From Linnemannia hyalina (lineage: Eukaryota > Mortierellomycota > Mortierellomycetes > Mortierellales > Mortierellaceae), in the NCBI GenBank assembly GCA_019671135.1, contig JAHRHY010000010.1, positions 806,001-870,000 of the forward strand: 64,000 nucleotides of DNA. The letters are read 5' to 3'. Made by a program: the position numbers and the translations under genes. Of the stretch, positions 35,601 through 47,444 are shown one piece after another; position 1 is the stretch's first letter; the number at the start of each line of letters is the position of its first letter. Below the pieces are notes generated by a model. The model was not told where the DNA came from. It searched no databases and was given only the letters and a program-made list of their open reading frames with translations.

Positions 35601-36959
35601 GTTTAAATGGGAGGATAAGTCGGTGGCGTGAAATGGGGAATACGCGAGGCTTATTAAAAGTGGAGAGGGTAGGAAGTGGCGAGAGAGGTATAGGGAGAAG
35701 AGTATATCGTTGAAGGAAGGAGAGGGGTATTCGGGGAAATGTGATGACAGAGTATGTAAGAAGGAGGTGAAAGGTGATGAAGGAGTGAAGGAGTAAGCGA
35801 GAGAGGAGGAAAATCTAAAGAAAAGAGATAAAGAAGGGGGGGGATATGTTGGACTTGTATTGTAAGCGAGTCGTGAGGGCTCCCTACAAGGGTCTTTGTG
35901 ATGTATTTCAAGGAGAAAAAGGGCAATGGTAAGAAGGCGCGAGAGGAGAGGAGAGGACAGAAGAAAAGGAAATGCAGATTGTACGAGTAATAAGGAAATG
36001 AAAGGGACCCTTGAGCGCGCGCGGGATTGAGAAAGGGAGCTAGGCAATTCACTGCAATCCTTGTACTGTCTTGATGGCTCATTCTTCTTTTCTGGTCACC
36101 CGTTCTCGCTTCTTCGCCTCTTCTTCGCCTCTTTAGTTCCCTGTCATTATCACCCCGACCCTGACTCTTACCCCCTCAGTCGCCCTCTCAGGTTGGATGG
36201 CCACTCTCAATTCATTTCTCTCTCGCACGCGTCTGTGCGTGCTCCGGATCGATCGGAATTCAGGTCACTTCTTGGATTGACTGCATCCACTCAGGCCCTT
36301 GAAGGGTGCTACGGCAAGCTCCTTCTTGGAACATCACAAGAAAACATTTCCTTGATGCTCTGGTTCCATCATGATCCGACATCAGCATAACAACAGCAAA
36401 CAACACATAGACACTGACCTCTGCTTTCCTAGGAAAAAGTTCGACAACTCTCTTTCTCATATGTATTAGCCTTCAAGGCGCTACGAACAATAATCTATGG
36501 CGCGTCTGTCCGTAAACATAAAGACGTGGCGAGGAAGGAACAATGGAATCTACAGCAACATAGACTGGGAGTATTTCAAGGCGATAAAATGATGTAGAAA
36601 AGTCATCCACAGCTGTTCAAACCTTTTGTGCGAATATTCCATATTCCACGCAACATACAAACGGTCCAGTACGATGTCCATCATGTTCATAATATGGAGT
36701 ACAGCGATGACGACCCCTCATGACCAGCTTTTTGGTCCACGTTCCCTGTGCCAAGTCGTGCGCGTAGAGAAATGTACACGTGCTACAAAGTTCACGACAA
36801 TAGTCCTACATCGTGTGCTGTTGCTATAATACTCGCGCAAGTCTCATTAGCAAAAGTATCAACTCGATCCTATAGTAGTAATCCATTGTCGGAAGAGAGA
36901 AAAAAGGAGGCTCAAACCCGACCGACGCGAGAATGACCCATATTGTTTTTATTGTGCAA
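32362..36959. other. 4.6 kb intergenic region of simple sequence
   Basis: The first ~400 bp is CT-rich on the minus strand and is the likely promoter/leader of the TBC gene. The rest holds microsatellites, CT blocks (33,355-33,375; 34,008-34,023; 35,150-35,260), a poly-A run near 34,857-34,875 and a second minus-sense CT-rich block at 35,500-36,000. No coding gene was recognised. A strong donor-like word on the minus strand occurs at 35,423. Confidence 0.65.
32593..32616. repeat. (TG)12 microsatellite
   Basis: A perfect TG run upstream of the TBC gene, followed by TATATG and G-rich sequence. Confidence 0.95.
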
Positions 36960-39164
36960 TCAACCGTGACCATAGAGCCCGTTGTGCTGCTGCTGCTCCA
37001 ACAACTGGTTGGCCTCCATCTCGCGTCGAGTCCGCTCCGCTCGCTTGAGCTCAAAGACCTGGTCCATCGCCTCCTTGAAGCAGTGGACGTTGTAGTCGAT
37101 TAACCCTTGCTTCTCAAAAGTCTCTGCCCTCAGCAAACAGATCAATGCAAGGTACTTGTTGACTTCCCGAAGGTAGAGCACAGTGCCGTTGCCCATCTTG
37201 ATGACAGAAAAGGCCTCGTGATTTCCTCCTGACTGCGCAGGCTGGTTGTTCAGGGATCCTGCCCGACTGCTGTTCGAGACAACTGCTTGAGAATGACCAT
37301 GTCCTCCGCCGTTCGAGTCTTCATAGTCATCATGGCCATCCTGTTGATGAGTCCAATCATCTGATTGGTCCTGCTGGTCGTCGAGGTATCCTTGGCTCTT
37401 GGCTCCAATCGCTGCCCGTCCATAGATGGAAGAAATGTCGATAATCACGTCAATCATGTCACTGCAAATCTCGTACGACTGAGAGTCCACTGGGGAAGAG
37501 TCTGTGGCAATGTAGATTTTCGAGATCACATCAAACAAGAACGCCTTTTCAATGCCCGAGTTCTATGTCGATATAGAAGGCGAAAGGTACAATGAATATT
37601 AATAAACTTTTCCAGCATGAATCATAGTTGCGGTCGTTTGCCGCTTTGAAATGACGATGGGTCTTTGTAGGGTAAAGAAGCAAAGATCCGGGACATACCG
37701 CGCAAAGAATGTTGAGCAAGTTCTCAAGTGTGGGCAGCTGTGGGATGAGCTTTTGGATAACTTTGGAAAATGCCTCAAAGATGGAGTGGTCGTAGATGGA
37801 AGTCAGGTAGAACGCCAGTTGCACATTCTCTAGTCCTGCATCCGCAAGCTCGTCCGTTGTAGTCTGTTGGATGTCTCTTTGGGTATCTAAGAAAAACAAA
37901 ACACGGGCAGCATGCCATAGAAAATTAGTACTCGAGAAAGCACGTAATCATATCGTCCTTTGCGACCATCGACTCCTGTAGAATTAGCGTACCAATTTTG
38001 TAGTCTTCGGACAGTCCATCGACCTTGTGGATAAAAACTTCAAATGTAATGTTGGGGTTCACGCGGTAAGCAGCGACGACGGTAGAATGAAGCCTTGCCA
38101 ATGCCTCCATGTAATCGTCCTAATGTCAATATTGGCAAAAAATAAACACGAGGTTAACAATGACCTCCCGTGTCCTTCCCGTTGCGATGCTGATTTGATC
38201 AAAAAAAAAGGTATGTCCATGCTCTATATCCATGCTGTAACAGCCAAAAGTACCTGAGAATCAATGACAAACACCAGGGCTCCAACTTCTCCAAAGATGG
38301 CCGTTGTGTCGAAGGTTGGGTCGAAAAAGTCCATCTGTCCAGGAAAATCCCAAACCTGAAAGTCTATGAATGAACTATCAAATGCCATTTGGAGTGTTGT
38401 CGTCATGAGTACAGGTTAGCGTGGGTCTAAAAATGGTTACCCCGATAAAAAACCTTGTGTATCTGTATGCAAAAGGGCATGTTGCATGAATTGCGTGAGA
38501 AAGCAACGTACTGGATGTTGTCCTTGTTGATCTTGGAAGTACTCTCAAGGAACAGCGTTTCCGTGGGCGTCATCTTGTGGAAAACCACGCGCTGGATGCT
38601 GGACTTTCCGCTTCTATTGTATCAATCCGGTCAATGAAGCATAACATAATTGTTTAGCTCTTTTGCTTATCCTGGGTACCGTTATCCACGAGTTGTTGAG
38701 GGGGTAGAGTCAAAAGTAAAAACGAGTATGTGTCGTACCGCCTGAGGCCCATCAGCATGAGTCTTGGACGCGACTCGCGATCCTCATCTGCCAAATCATC
38801 TCCATAACTATTGTGCAGGTTGAATTAGGATTGCAAAGACTGGTTAGCTTCACACTACGTCCAAAGTCGGGCTTCTTGTCAAGCGAACGAATAAAAGATG
38901 CAATAAAATACTTACATAGGGTCGTTGTCACCGTAATCAGAGTACTGGACAGATGTAATAACAGGGGCAAGAAGAAACGATTGGGGTGGTCAGTTGGAAG
39001 TCATTGACTGTGCGGAGAGAGTCAAGCTGGTGGAACAAGTTGGGTCGAATGCCGGCATGATGTCAGCAGGTCCCGAGTAAAGTAAGGCGAGTGTCGTTGA
39101 TGGTATAGGCGTTGGTGTGAGCAAATTCATGAAAACCAGGCGGGAATATGTCCCTTACCGACAT
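36960..39164 (-). CDS. GTR2: Rag GTPase Gtr2/RagC homologue
   Basis: Partner of Gtr1/RagA in the vacuolar Rag heterodimer that signals amino acids to TORC1. Eight exons: 39164-39159, 38944-38916, 38807-38739, 38613-38512, 38374-38254, 38119-37993, 37886-37699 and 37562-36960, giving about 414 aa. G1 is [14 protein letters not shown]3 is [16 protein letters not shown], and the G4-like HKVDGL motif is typical of Gtr2/RagC. The C-terminal roadblock-like domain has [20 protein letters not shown] and [16 protein letters not shown], interrupted by an acidic Gln/His/Gly-rich insertion near residues 270-315. The first coding exon is only ATGTCG; it supplies the start with strong splice sites on both sides. 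If that exon is wrong, the N-terminus changes by only a few residues. Confidence 0.93.
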
Positions 39165-39510
39165 GGTTCTTGCTGCTTGTTGCTGCTGTTTTTGGCGCTG
39201 TTGTTGTTGCGGAGTGGTGCGTCGAAGGAGGGTTCAAGTGACCAAGCAGTGAGGGCAGGAGTGAGTAAGAGCGACCGTGTGAGGGCGGGAGGGTGAGCGA
39301 TGAAAATAAGTCGAATGGACCGAGGAAGTGAGTGTGGTGTGGGTATGAGTGTGGGTGTGTGAGCAAACGACAGTTCAGTTCTCACTCAACCGTCCAATGG
39401 GGCAGTCCAGTCAAGGAGACAAGCCACCTGCACATCCTCTCCCTAGTCGCGTTTGATAGGACAAGAATTTATTACGTTTTTTTTATGGCTCCACCGAATA
39501 ACTCCTCTCT
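39165..39510. promoter_or_regulatory. GTR2 upstream region
   Basis: 345 bp between the GTR2 start and the ceramidase stop, both genes on the minus strand. It contains a CAACAACAACAGC-type leader (minus sense) and CACTC-rich stretches. No gene seen. Confidence 0.5.
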
Positions 39511-41263
39511 CTAGGACGACTTGCTGTGCTTGACATTGACGACAACATGCGGCACCAGACCCCACTTCCACTCCATCATCGGGCTCTGTCCAAGGTTCTC
39601 GGCGCGGTTATAGCACACCAACAGCGTCACCAAATACGATCCCACCGACGCGCCCAAGTGCCAGAACGCATGCAGTTGAGGGTTGCCCAGTCCAAAGGGC
39701 AGGTTTTGCATCGCATCGCACAACCGGTAGTCAATGTTCCAGAACACATACGCCGTCAGCGCAATCGTTCCCGTCGTTTTCCACATGTGGCGAATTTTCA
39801 CATCCTGGATATCGGCGTAGATCTTGACAATATGCGACATCACGACAAGGACCATGAACGCAAACGACGACTGGAAGACAACGAACGCAAGCATCAGGTC
39901 GTGTGGGCCAGCACCGACAAGGACCACTGTCGTCAAGAGGCCATAGAGGGCAATGCTGACAGGAAACCAGACTCCGTACCGGCGATAGGACCGGTTCTCG
40001 ATGCAGCAATAGGCCAATGCCAGGATGGAGTAGACCATGGGCACCTCATCCAACATCTGTAGGGGGAAGAGTAATGTCCCGTGGAAGGCAATTGAGCCTA
40101 GACCGACAATGGCGATCGATCCAAAGGTCAGGAGGAACCGCTTCTCGAAGGACGCATGAAGGTAGACGCCGACAATTCCGACTAGGATCATGGCGATCGA
40201 CGAAAGCGAGTTGAAGAACTCGGCGACATAGTAGCTGATGTCGTAATTGTTCTCACACCAATCTATCATTATCATAGTAACAAGGATGATGTTGAAACAT
40301 GGTAAGCAAAGAGCACGTCTATTATGGAATAAGGAAAAAAGGGGGGAGTGGAGAAGGTAGAAAAGGAAAAGAAGGGGGAAAGAAAAGGACGAACGAGATA
40401 GGATGAAGAGAAGAACAGGGAACAGATAAGGACACCAAAACGCCAAGCCAAGCATGGCCTGCCCCAGAACTACCCCAGGACAAGACGAGACGGGATGAAA
40501 GATGGGCCGACAATGCTGCAAGCAATTGATGGGTCCTTTGGTTCAAAGAGAACAATCCTCTGCTCTGCATCTCTCTCCCATTTGTTGAATCTTCCTTTCC
40601 TTCTCGACAGAGTGGACGAGGTCGAGAACGGCATTTTCTGCGTCAACGGTCGTTCACCCAAGTCTCTTTCCCCTTGTCCTGTTTCCTCTTTTTCTCCTTT
40701 GACCCTTTTTCGTCTTTCAATCGTCCTTTTGTTTTCCCGAGGGTCTAATCGCAAAACAATGTCCCGAATCGAGTCCATCCATGCACCACTTCCACACCTC
40801 GACCCATTGACAAATTGGGGGGTGATCATCAGCCCTTTCTTTTTTTTTCCTTCTCCTTTCCTGTCTTCCGCAGTGCTTCTTGAAATTCATAAAGAGCCGC
40901 GCATATGATTGAGCCAATTCGTCCCATTCATAGGTGCCTGGATGACGATGGTATTGCTGCTTTGTTGTCTGTTTCCTGTTGTTCTTGTTCCATCGACTGC
41001 GCTTGGCGTGCTCTCTCTTATTCCTGGCTGTTTTTTTAATAAAATGTGATTTTCATATTCCCGCATGCTGCTGTTGAGGTCGTCATCTCCAACTTTTAAA
41101 AAGCAAAAAGGCTGATTTGTTGTACATATCGTCGGCACTTACCCACTAAGGCGTTCAAAAAAAAAAAAAAAAAAAAAAAGGTCGTCAGTATCGTAAAATC
41201 AAGCAATTGAGATTGCCTTTCTATTCTTTCTCTGCTCGTCCTATCCCCTTGTATCAAACAAAA

Positions 41264-41298
<35 letters not shown>

Positions 41299-41413
41299 GG
41301 CGCAAGATTGTTTTACCTGAAGATGTTGGAGGTCCCCAGTATCCGGTTGGAGGGAATGAGGTGGCCAGTGTTGTGTTTGAATAGGGAGGTATGGGGGTAT
41401 TCATTGTTTCCAT
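39511..41413 (-). CDS. Alkaline ceramidase (YPC1/ACER family)
   Basis: Hydrolyses ceramides to sphingoid base and fatty acid in the ER/Golgi membrane. Two exons, 41413-41317 and 40262-39511, give about 282 aa, the usual family length. The N-terminal GYWGPPTSS joins DWCENNYDISYYVAEFFNS across the intron; this DWCEENY-type block carries the calcium ligands in ACER3. The metal/catalytic set is visible as Ser89 and His93 (LGSIAFHGT), Asp104 (MLDEVPM), His230 and His234 (LHAFWHLGAS). Seven hydrophobic segments are expected and are seen. The intron is about 1,054 nt and holds two long poly-A runs and CT-rich sequence; no extra exon is needed by the protein. Confidence 0.93.
41157..41179. repeat. 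poly-A run, 23 nt, inside the ceramidase intron
   Basis: Uninterrupted A23 on the plus strand (T23 in the transcript). Confidence 0.9.
41267..41294. repeat. poly-A run, 28 nt, inside the ceramidase intron
   Basis: Uninterrupted A28 on the plus strand, about 20 bp downstream of the exon 1 donor in transcript order, so it appears as T28 in the pre-mRNA. Confidence 0.9.
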
Positions 41414-43480
41414 TGCTGTCGTTCCTATTGTTGTCGACTTTGGCTTTGTTCTTGTTTTTTGTTGTCGATTCGAGGGTACGGCTGTATGGTGACACTAAGG
41501 AATCGTCGTTGGTGAGAGGGTGGAAGGTTGCACTGGATTGGGGTTCGGGCGTGGATTTGGGCGTAGTTATTTTTTTCTCGAAGGAGACTAAACGGCTTAA
41601 AAAATGAGTGAGGTGGGTATGAAGAAGACGTGTGGATTTTTTAGTGGAGGAATGGTGGCGATGTAATGTGTATGGTATTAAACAAGTATTAGGGAAGGAG
41701 GGTAGTTAGAGGATGAATGAATGAAAGTATGAAGGAAAGAAAAAGAGAATGCATAACGGACAGCCATGCTGACTTTATATATACGCGGAAGAGCGAGGTG
41801 ACCCGTCCACAACCACTGATCCGTGCAAAAAAGGGAGACAGAAAAGAAAAAAAAAAAAAAAAGAGGCGCAATCACACGCATACATACTTCCTCCAGGTCT
41901 TGTGGATTGGTTAAGTTGTGTGTCAGCATATATCTGCGGCTTGACCTTGCTCGTCTGTTTAGCATGGGAGATCACTCGCTGCGGACTGACACCGAGGGAG
42001 AGCGAGAGGGTGTATGTTGCGTGCGAATGAGGAAGTAGCAGTTAAGAGCTGTTGTCTCTTATTCTATCGAATCACCTCCTCTACTCTCCTCTCCTATTCC
42101 GGCACACACTCATTCATACAATCAGGATCTATATGCTCACCCACCTCGTTCGTGCTATTTTTCCCCCGGGGCATGGAACAACAAAAATAACCGAGATTGG
42201 GCAAATTGTCCTTCGGACCCTTGGATCCGATGGATGTTTACCTTCAAATTGGCGCATTATTTGGGTACTTCTGCCATGTATCATGCGCACAAGGGAAAAA
42301 AACAGATGCAGCTGCTCAATGCATTATTGTTGTCGTCATAAATGGCTGACTGACCAGGAAGGGATCAGAGAGGACCAGAAAACCCCAAATAAATGTACGA
42401 CGTCAAGGGACTTTGATTAGCCGTCCAAACTCCACGCAATGGTGTCACAATATAACTCGTGCTACCTCTTGGCCCCTTCCGTCATGGGTACCTGATTTCT
42501 GAGCATCATTGCTCAAACTTGTCGTCATCCTCATTACCATTGCGCATTCGAGGAGGGTAACAGTAGTGAAATACTTAAAGTTCCCCTTGTAACCAATGGG
42601 ACAGCAAATGATGATGAGAAATACGAAATGAAAGACGCTTGATCCCAGCACTTTTCTACGTCGTTATTATTGCAAGATCTGGATCCCGACTTGAGACGAT
42701 CGCTCCTCTTACATTGACTTTTTCACCACCTCCCAGAATGACTGCCTGTGCTTACCATGTCACCTTCGATCACAGCAAAGAGTTGAAACTCCTGAAGCCC
42801 CTTGGTCGTCGTCAATGACTTCACCGTACCCATTAAAAAAAGCTCACTTGAAATTTATCTAAAAGGTTCAAGGAAAATACCGTTCGCCCTAGCTCGCTTC
42901 TTCGATCTACCATTATTAGCAGCAAAAGCAAAGGTCAATCGCGATCCTTAATGCGATCTATTAGCGCTGCAATAGCGCAACCATGGTTCGATACCCATTT
43001 ATCCAGAAACCCGGTATTGAAATGTGCAATAGGAGACGTCAGGTTATCTTCAATTGACAATGGCGATCCTGGTTGGCTGTCGTTCGTAGATAAAGGTTGC
43101 CTCCTTGATGGCGTGCGTTGATACTCTTTCTTCCCAAGCGAACCTCTTTTTGACACCGTGCCTTTTTTTGGTGCGCACGAGCCTCCCAGGGGTGGGAGTG
43201 TAAAGAAAGGAGAAAGTGTGACATAGTGACTGCTTCTCCAATCCAAGGGCGCCTGCTTGGGCGAACCGCTTGGGCTCATGTGTGTGTATGCGTATGTGTG
43301 AATGTGCCACCCTTTCTTTCTTCTTTTCTTCTTCCTCCTCTTTGCCTTTTTAACATCATTCATCCCTCTCCTCCTCCTCCTCCTCCTCCTCAAGCAGCAT
43401 CCACTATCTACCATCCTCATCTGAGAACTCCCACAAAACAATCTCCTTCTAACTCTCTGTCACAAAAAAATACAGCTACT
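41414..43480. promoter_or_regulatory. 2.1 kb divergent intergenic region
   Basis: Lies between the ceramidase (minus) and DUF1776 gene (plus) starts. It contains a TTTATATATA word near 41,775, an A17-type run near 41,846-41,862 and, before the plus-strand gene, a CT-rich tract with a (CTC)n run at 43,370-43,392. Between 42,430 and 43,120 both strands hold short open frames of ordinary composition that I could not identify. Confidence 0.55.
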
Positions 43481-45606
43481 ATGGGTCAAGTTAACTCCAC
43501 TGAGGCTCACTCAAGCAGCCGGCCCACCATCGTCGACCCCATCCCGGCGCCTACTCCTCAGTCTTCCTCATTATCGTCAATCCCCTCGGTCGAAGACATG
43601 CGTAATCTGACCAGCCGAATCCTCGCCTCGACCAACGATGCCCTCAAGAACCTGCGTGAGAATATTCCTGCAATCGAATTGCCCGCATCCCTGTCTTCTT
43701 CAACTTCGACCTCGGCCGGATCTGACGCTGCTCACGAGGCTGGTATGGCTGCAGCGGCAACGACGGATGGTCTAGGTCTGGCCTCGGGCACCAACCCGGT
43801 CATGGTCATGACCTCTTCGAACGACCAACCCCCCATCCTCGTCTATCGGTCCTTTGGCGCCAGCGACAGGGACAACAGCGCCTCGGTCAAAGAGTTGATC
43901 AAGCTCCACTACTATCTCTCGGTCGAGTGGGTCAAGGAAAACCCGATGCAGGCTGCAATGGGTGCGGTGGCTTTGGGAGCTGCCCTGGTCGCGGGATCCA
44001 TGGCAGTCAACGGTATCCAAGCCCATCGTCAGAAGCAACGACAACTCCGCGTGTTGAGGGGAAAGGGCGATGCCAAGCGCGAGGTCATTGTTGTGACGAG
44101 TGTGTCAACTCTTGAAGGCGCTTCGTTGGCTCTTTCGTTGGACCAGGAAGGGTTTGTAATCTTTGTGGGTGTGCCTAACCAGACTCGGGCCGATGAGGTT
44201 GAGCAGTGGGGTCGGGCAGACATCCGCCCAGTTATTGTTGATGAGGCCAAGGTAATTTTCGCTTTCTCTTCTTGTTATTGTGAACACAAAAACTCAAACA
44301 ACGCACGCGCCTATGCTCCCCTCAGGCGATGCGGTGTTCCAGCCCAACGAAGACATATGCAAACATACACAAAACCCATGAGATATGCATTACGAAATCC
44401 CTAAATTGCTTACATTGTTACTCAACACTCTTGATTCGTTCTTTCTCTTCTCCCTGAATATAAGGCCAACCCGTTCGAGGAACTCGTGAGGGCCGTCTCT
44501 AGCTTCCTGGACCAGAACAACAGCGGCCTCCTCGGCATCAGCCCGCTCTCGTCATCATCCTCAGTCATCTACCAGGAAGAGCTCTCCTCCTCCACCGCCA
44601 ACATCCGCCTCGTCAACCCCGAGCACTCTCTCAAGTCTGTCAGCGAAGCGGAATCCAAGCGTCGCCATCACGGCAAGACCGACACCCCACTTTTCCGCCT
44701 TGCGGCTGTGATTATCAACCAGCACTCTAGCCCTACTGGTTCTATCGAGAAGGTTGATATGGATCTCTGGCGCCAGGCTGTCAATACCAACATCACTGGA
44801 GCCGTCATTGCTGCCCAAACGTTCATGCCTCTGGTAAGAGATGAAGATAATGCTTACGTTCGTCATGTCACACAGACCCCCCCCCCCCAATTCCTCACCC
44901 CATGCTTTTCTATTTATCTTTTGCACGACCCTCTTTGTTAGATGAGACGCACATTGGCACTGGCAAAGCCAAGACGTTCACCCCGCCTCATCTTTGTCTC
45001 CTCCGCGATTACAGGCAGCATCGGATTTCCATTCCAGTCTGCCATTTGTGCCAGCCACCATGCTGTTGAATCCATTGCAGACTCATTGAGACGCGAAGTC
45101 AAGTCCCAGGGCATCGATGTTGTCTGTCTCCGCCCCGGAATCGCCGACCGCTCCTTCCGTAAAGAATGGGGCAAGAAATCCAGCAAGGTAACCACTCTCC
45201 TCCGTCCTCAACATCTCATCGCCCAATATTTTTTTCCTCCTTCTTCAACACTTTGTTGCCCACCCCTCCTGAACTACATCCCTTTCTCTTATACGATTCA
45301 TATGGATAGGCAAGCGTGGGAGGTTTGGGATTACTCAACACCATGGACCCGACAAAGATCCTCAGGACAACCTTCAAGTCCGAGTCGACCACCGCAGCTC
45401 TCTGCGACGCGACTTATGATGCTATCACTAAAAACAAACCCGCGGCATGTGTTCGTGTCGGCAGTGGCAGTCTCTCGTACTCGTTTGTCGGTTGGGTGGT
45501 CCCCCGGTCGATTGTCGATTGGTCTCTCCAGGGTAAGCCCGTCAAGATCTACGCCTCCTCCACCGTCAAGGTCTCAAATTCCACCACCAATGTCCGCGAG
45601 GAGTAA
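43481..45606 (+). CDS. DUF1776 family protein (SDR-like fold)
   Basis: A fungal DUF1776 protein with a short-chain dehydrogenase-like Rossmann domain. Exons are 43481-44251, 44465-44833, 44942-45187 and 45310-45606, all phase 0, giving about 560 aa. The start MGQVNS fits an N-myristoylation signal (Gly2, Ser6). A hydrophobic, Ala/Gly-rich segment at about 156-178 may cross or sit in a membrane. The SDR-like part begins EVIVVTSVSTLEGASLALSL (~201-220) and includes AVNTNITGAVIAAQTFMPLV and RLIFVSSAITGSIGFPFQSA. The usual catalytic Tyr-x-x-x-Lys is replaced by Ile415 and His419 (ICASHHAVES), and the glycine-rich TGxxxGxG is degenerate, so it is probably not an active oxidoreductase. The function is unknown. 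It converges on the CaM kinase gene. Confidence 0.88.
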
Positions 45607-45749
45607 AAACCAGCCAACGTTCATCCGAGCATGTCGAAGGGCGATGAAAGTGCAATTAGCAATTGTTACCAAAGAAATAAATGGCAGACAATGTGTGTGT
45701 GTGTTTTTTTTTTTTTTTTTTGTTTAGTCTTTTACGGGTATACACAGAA

Positions 45750-47444
45750 TTAAGCGTCCTTGATGGTTAAGTCAGAAAGAACCTCATCGACCTTGCCCAC
45801 CTCCTCATCGCCTTCCTCCGTTGCCCCAAGGTCAAGTCCCTTCTTGTTCAGGACAGCAGCGCTAACAATATCATGGAAGCTGAGGGTGCTCGAAGGGCGG
45901 GTGTTCTTGCCACTGGTCACAACAACCTGCTCAGAATCGCGTACATCCTCACCAGAACCAAACGACGATCCCGAAGAGGTCTGCATCTTGCGAATAAGTC
46001 CAACAGCACGGACGGCCTTCTTGAACGCAGAGCGGGCGTTGAAGTTCTTGCGGACACCGGGCAACAGGTTGACGCTGTCGGCGGGCGAGAGGGGGGTGAC
46101 CATGTCCTGTTCGAGCATAGCACGGAACCAGGGGTGGTTCAAAGCCTGGGTAGCTGTGGGTCTCTTTTCGGCGGGGCGCACCAAGAGAGAATCAATGAAC
46201 GCCTTGGCGAGTCCAGAAATGTCCTTCCAGTATTCCTCCTCATATTCGTACTCTCCCGAAATGATGCACTCAAACAACGACGCCTGGTCTAAAGAGGATA
46301 GGACAGGTGATTCACACGGAACATTGTTAGGACATTTGTCACTTGGTACCGCATGAGACATTCACCATCGGAGTCCAACAATGCACCAAGGTACATAACA
46401 AGCAAAATAAACACGAATGGTTTGTTTACCCTCTCCCCAGAAGGGCGTGTATCCACAGAGAAGTGTGTAGGCAATGACACCAACACTCCAGATATCGACA
46501 GGCTTGCCATGTCCAATCTGCTCCAAAACCTCGGGGGCAACATATCCGGGGGTTCCGCAGGCAGTCATAAGGACATCGTTTCCGCTGGTAAGGACCTTGC
46601 TCAGACCAAAGTCAGTGATCATGAGACGAGCATTATCGGTCTTGTCCATGAAGAGCAAGTTCTCGGGCTTGAGATCGCGGTGGACAATATCCATCTCGTG
46701 CAAGTACTCGACACCCAGCAGCATCTCGCGGACCAGACGAGCAGCATCTCCCTCGGTATAACTTCCCTTCTTGAGGAGCTGGTCGAAGAGCTCTCCACCC
46801 TCGGCCAAATCGGTGACCAGGTAGACTGCATCCTCGGTCTCGAACAATTCCAGCAGAGAGACGCAGTTGGGGTGTCTGACCTTGGACAAGATTGAGATCT
46901 CTGTGTTGAGCATGGTGCCTTTTCCCTGAAGCGACTTTTTGAGGATGATCTTGAGCGCATAGGATTTGCCTGATAAAGACGAAGAACAAAGGGGAATGAT
47001 AGGTTGATTGAGTTGAGCAATGCAAGAATAAAAAAAAACAAGGGTAAAGGTGAAGAGACGCATAATAAAGGTTCACACGACGAACCATTCGCACGTGTCT
47101 CATCCTGCGACACAGCTACAGTCATCTCCTCTTTCCTTTCTCTGCTTTGCTGTGCCCCATCATGTCTCTATCCTCGAAAAAAAAAGTGTCCGGTTTTGCT
47201 TACCAGTCGATTTGAGCTTAATCTCCTTGACGGTGGCAAAGGTACCAACACCGAGGACGTGATCCGTAACCTCATAAAGCTCCAGCATGTCAGGGTGCAT
47301 CCTGGGTCCACGCTCCCGCTCCCGCCTCCTCTCTGCAGCAGCGGTAGCCTTCTCTGCTGCAACTCTCTCGGCAATAGCCTTCTCGGCCGCCGCAGCCTCG
47401 TTCTCATGACCGTGGTTCTTAATCTTGTCGATAAGTTTCATCAT
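45750..47444 (-). CDS. Calcium/calmodulin-dependent protein kinase, CaMK1 type
   Basis: Serine/threonine kinase activated by Ca2+/calmodulin. Exons 47444-47204, 46969-46430 and 46288-45750 give about 439 aa. The N-terminus is Ala/Glu/Arg-rich and probably helical. The kinase domain (~58-330) has the loop LGVGTFATV, the ATP lysine Lys87 (YALKII), Glu104, HRDLKPEN (Asp179), DFG (Asp200), a CGTPGYVAPEVL activation segment and the DIWSVGVIAYTLLCGYTPFWGE block. After the domain, FNARSAFKKAVRAVGLIRK matches the autoinhibitory/calmodulin-binding helix of CaMK1. The acidic tail ends DEVLSDLTIKDA. Two adjacent methionines open the protein; the first was chosen. Confidence 0.93.

Noticed and set aside
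42940..43010. Possible tRNA from GGTTCGATACCC
   Set aside because: Only one box resembles the consensus; no A box at the right spacing and no cloverleaf.
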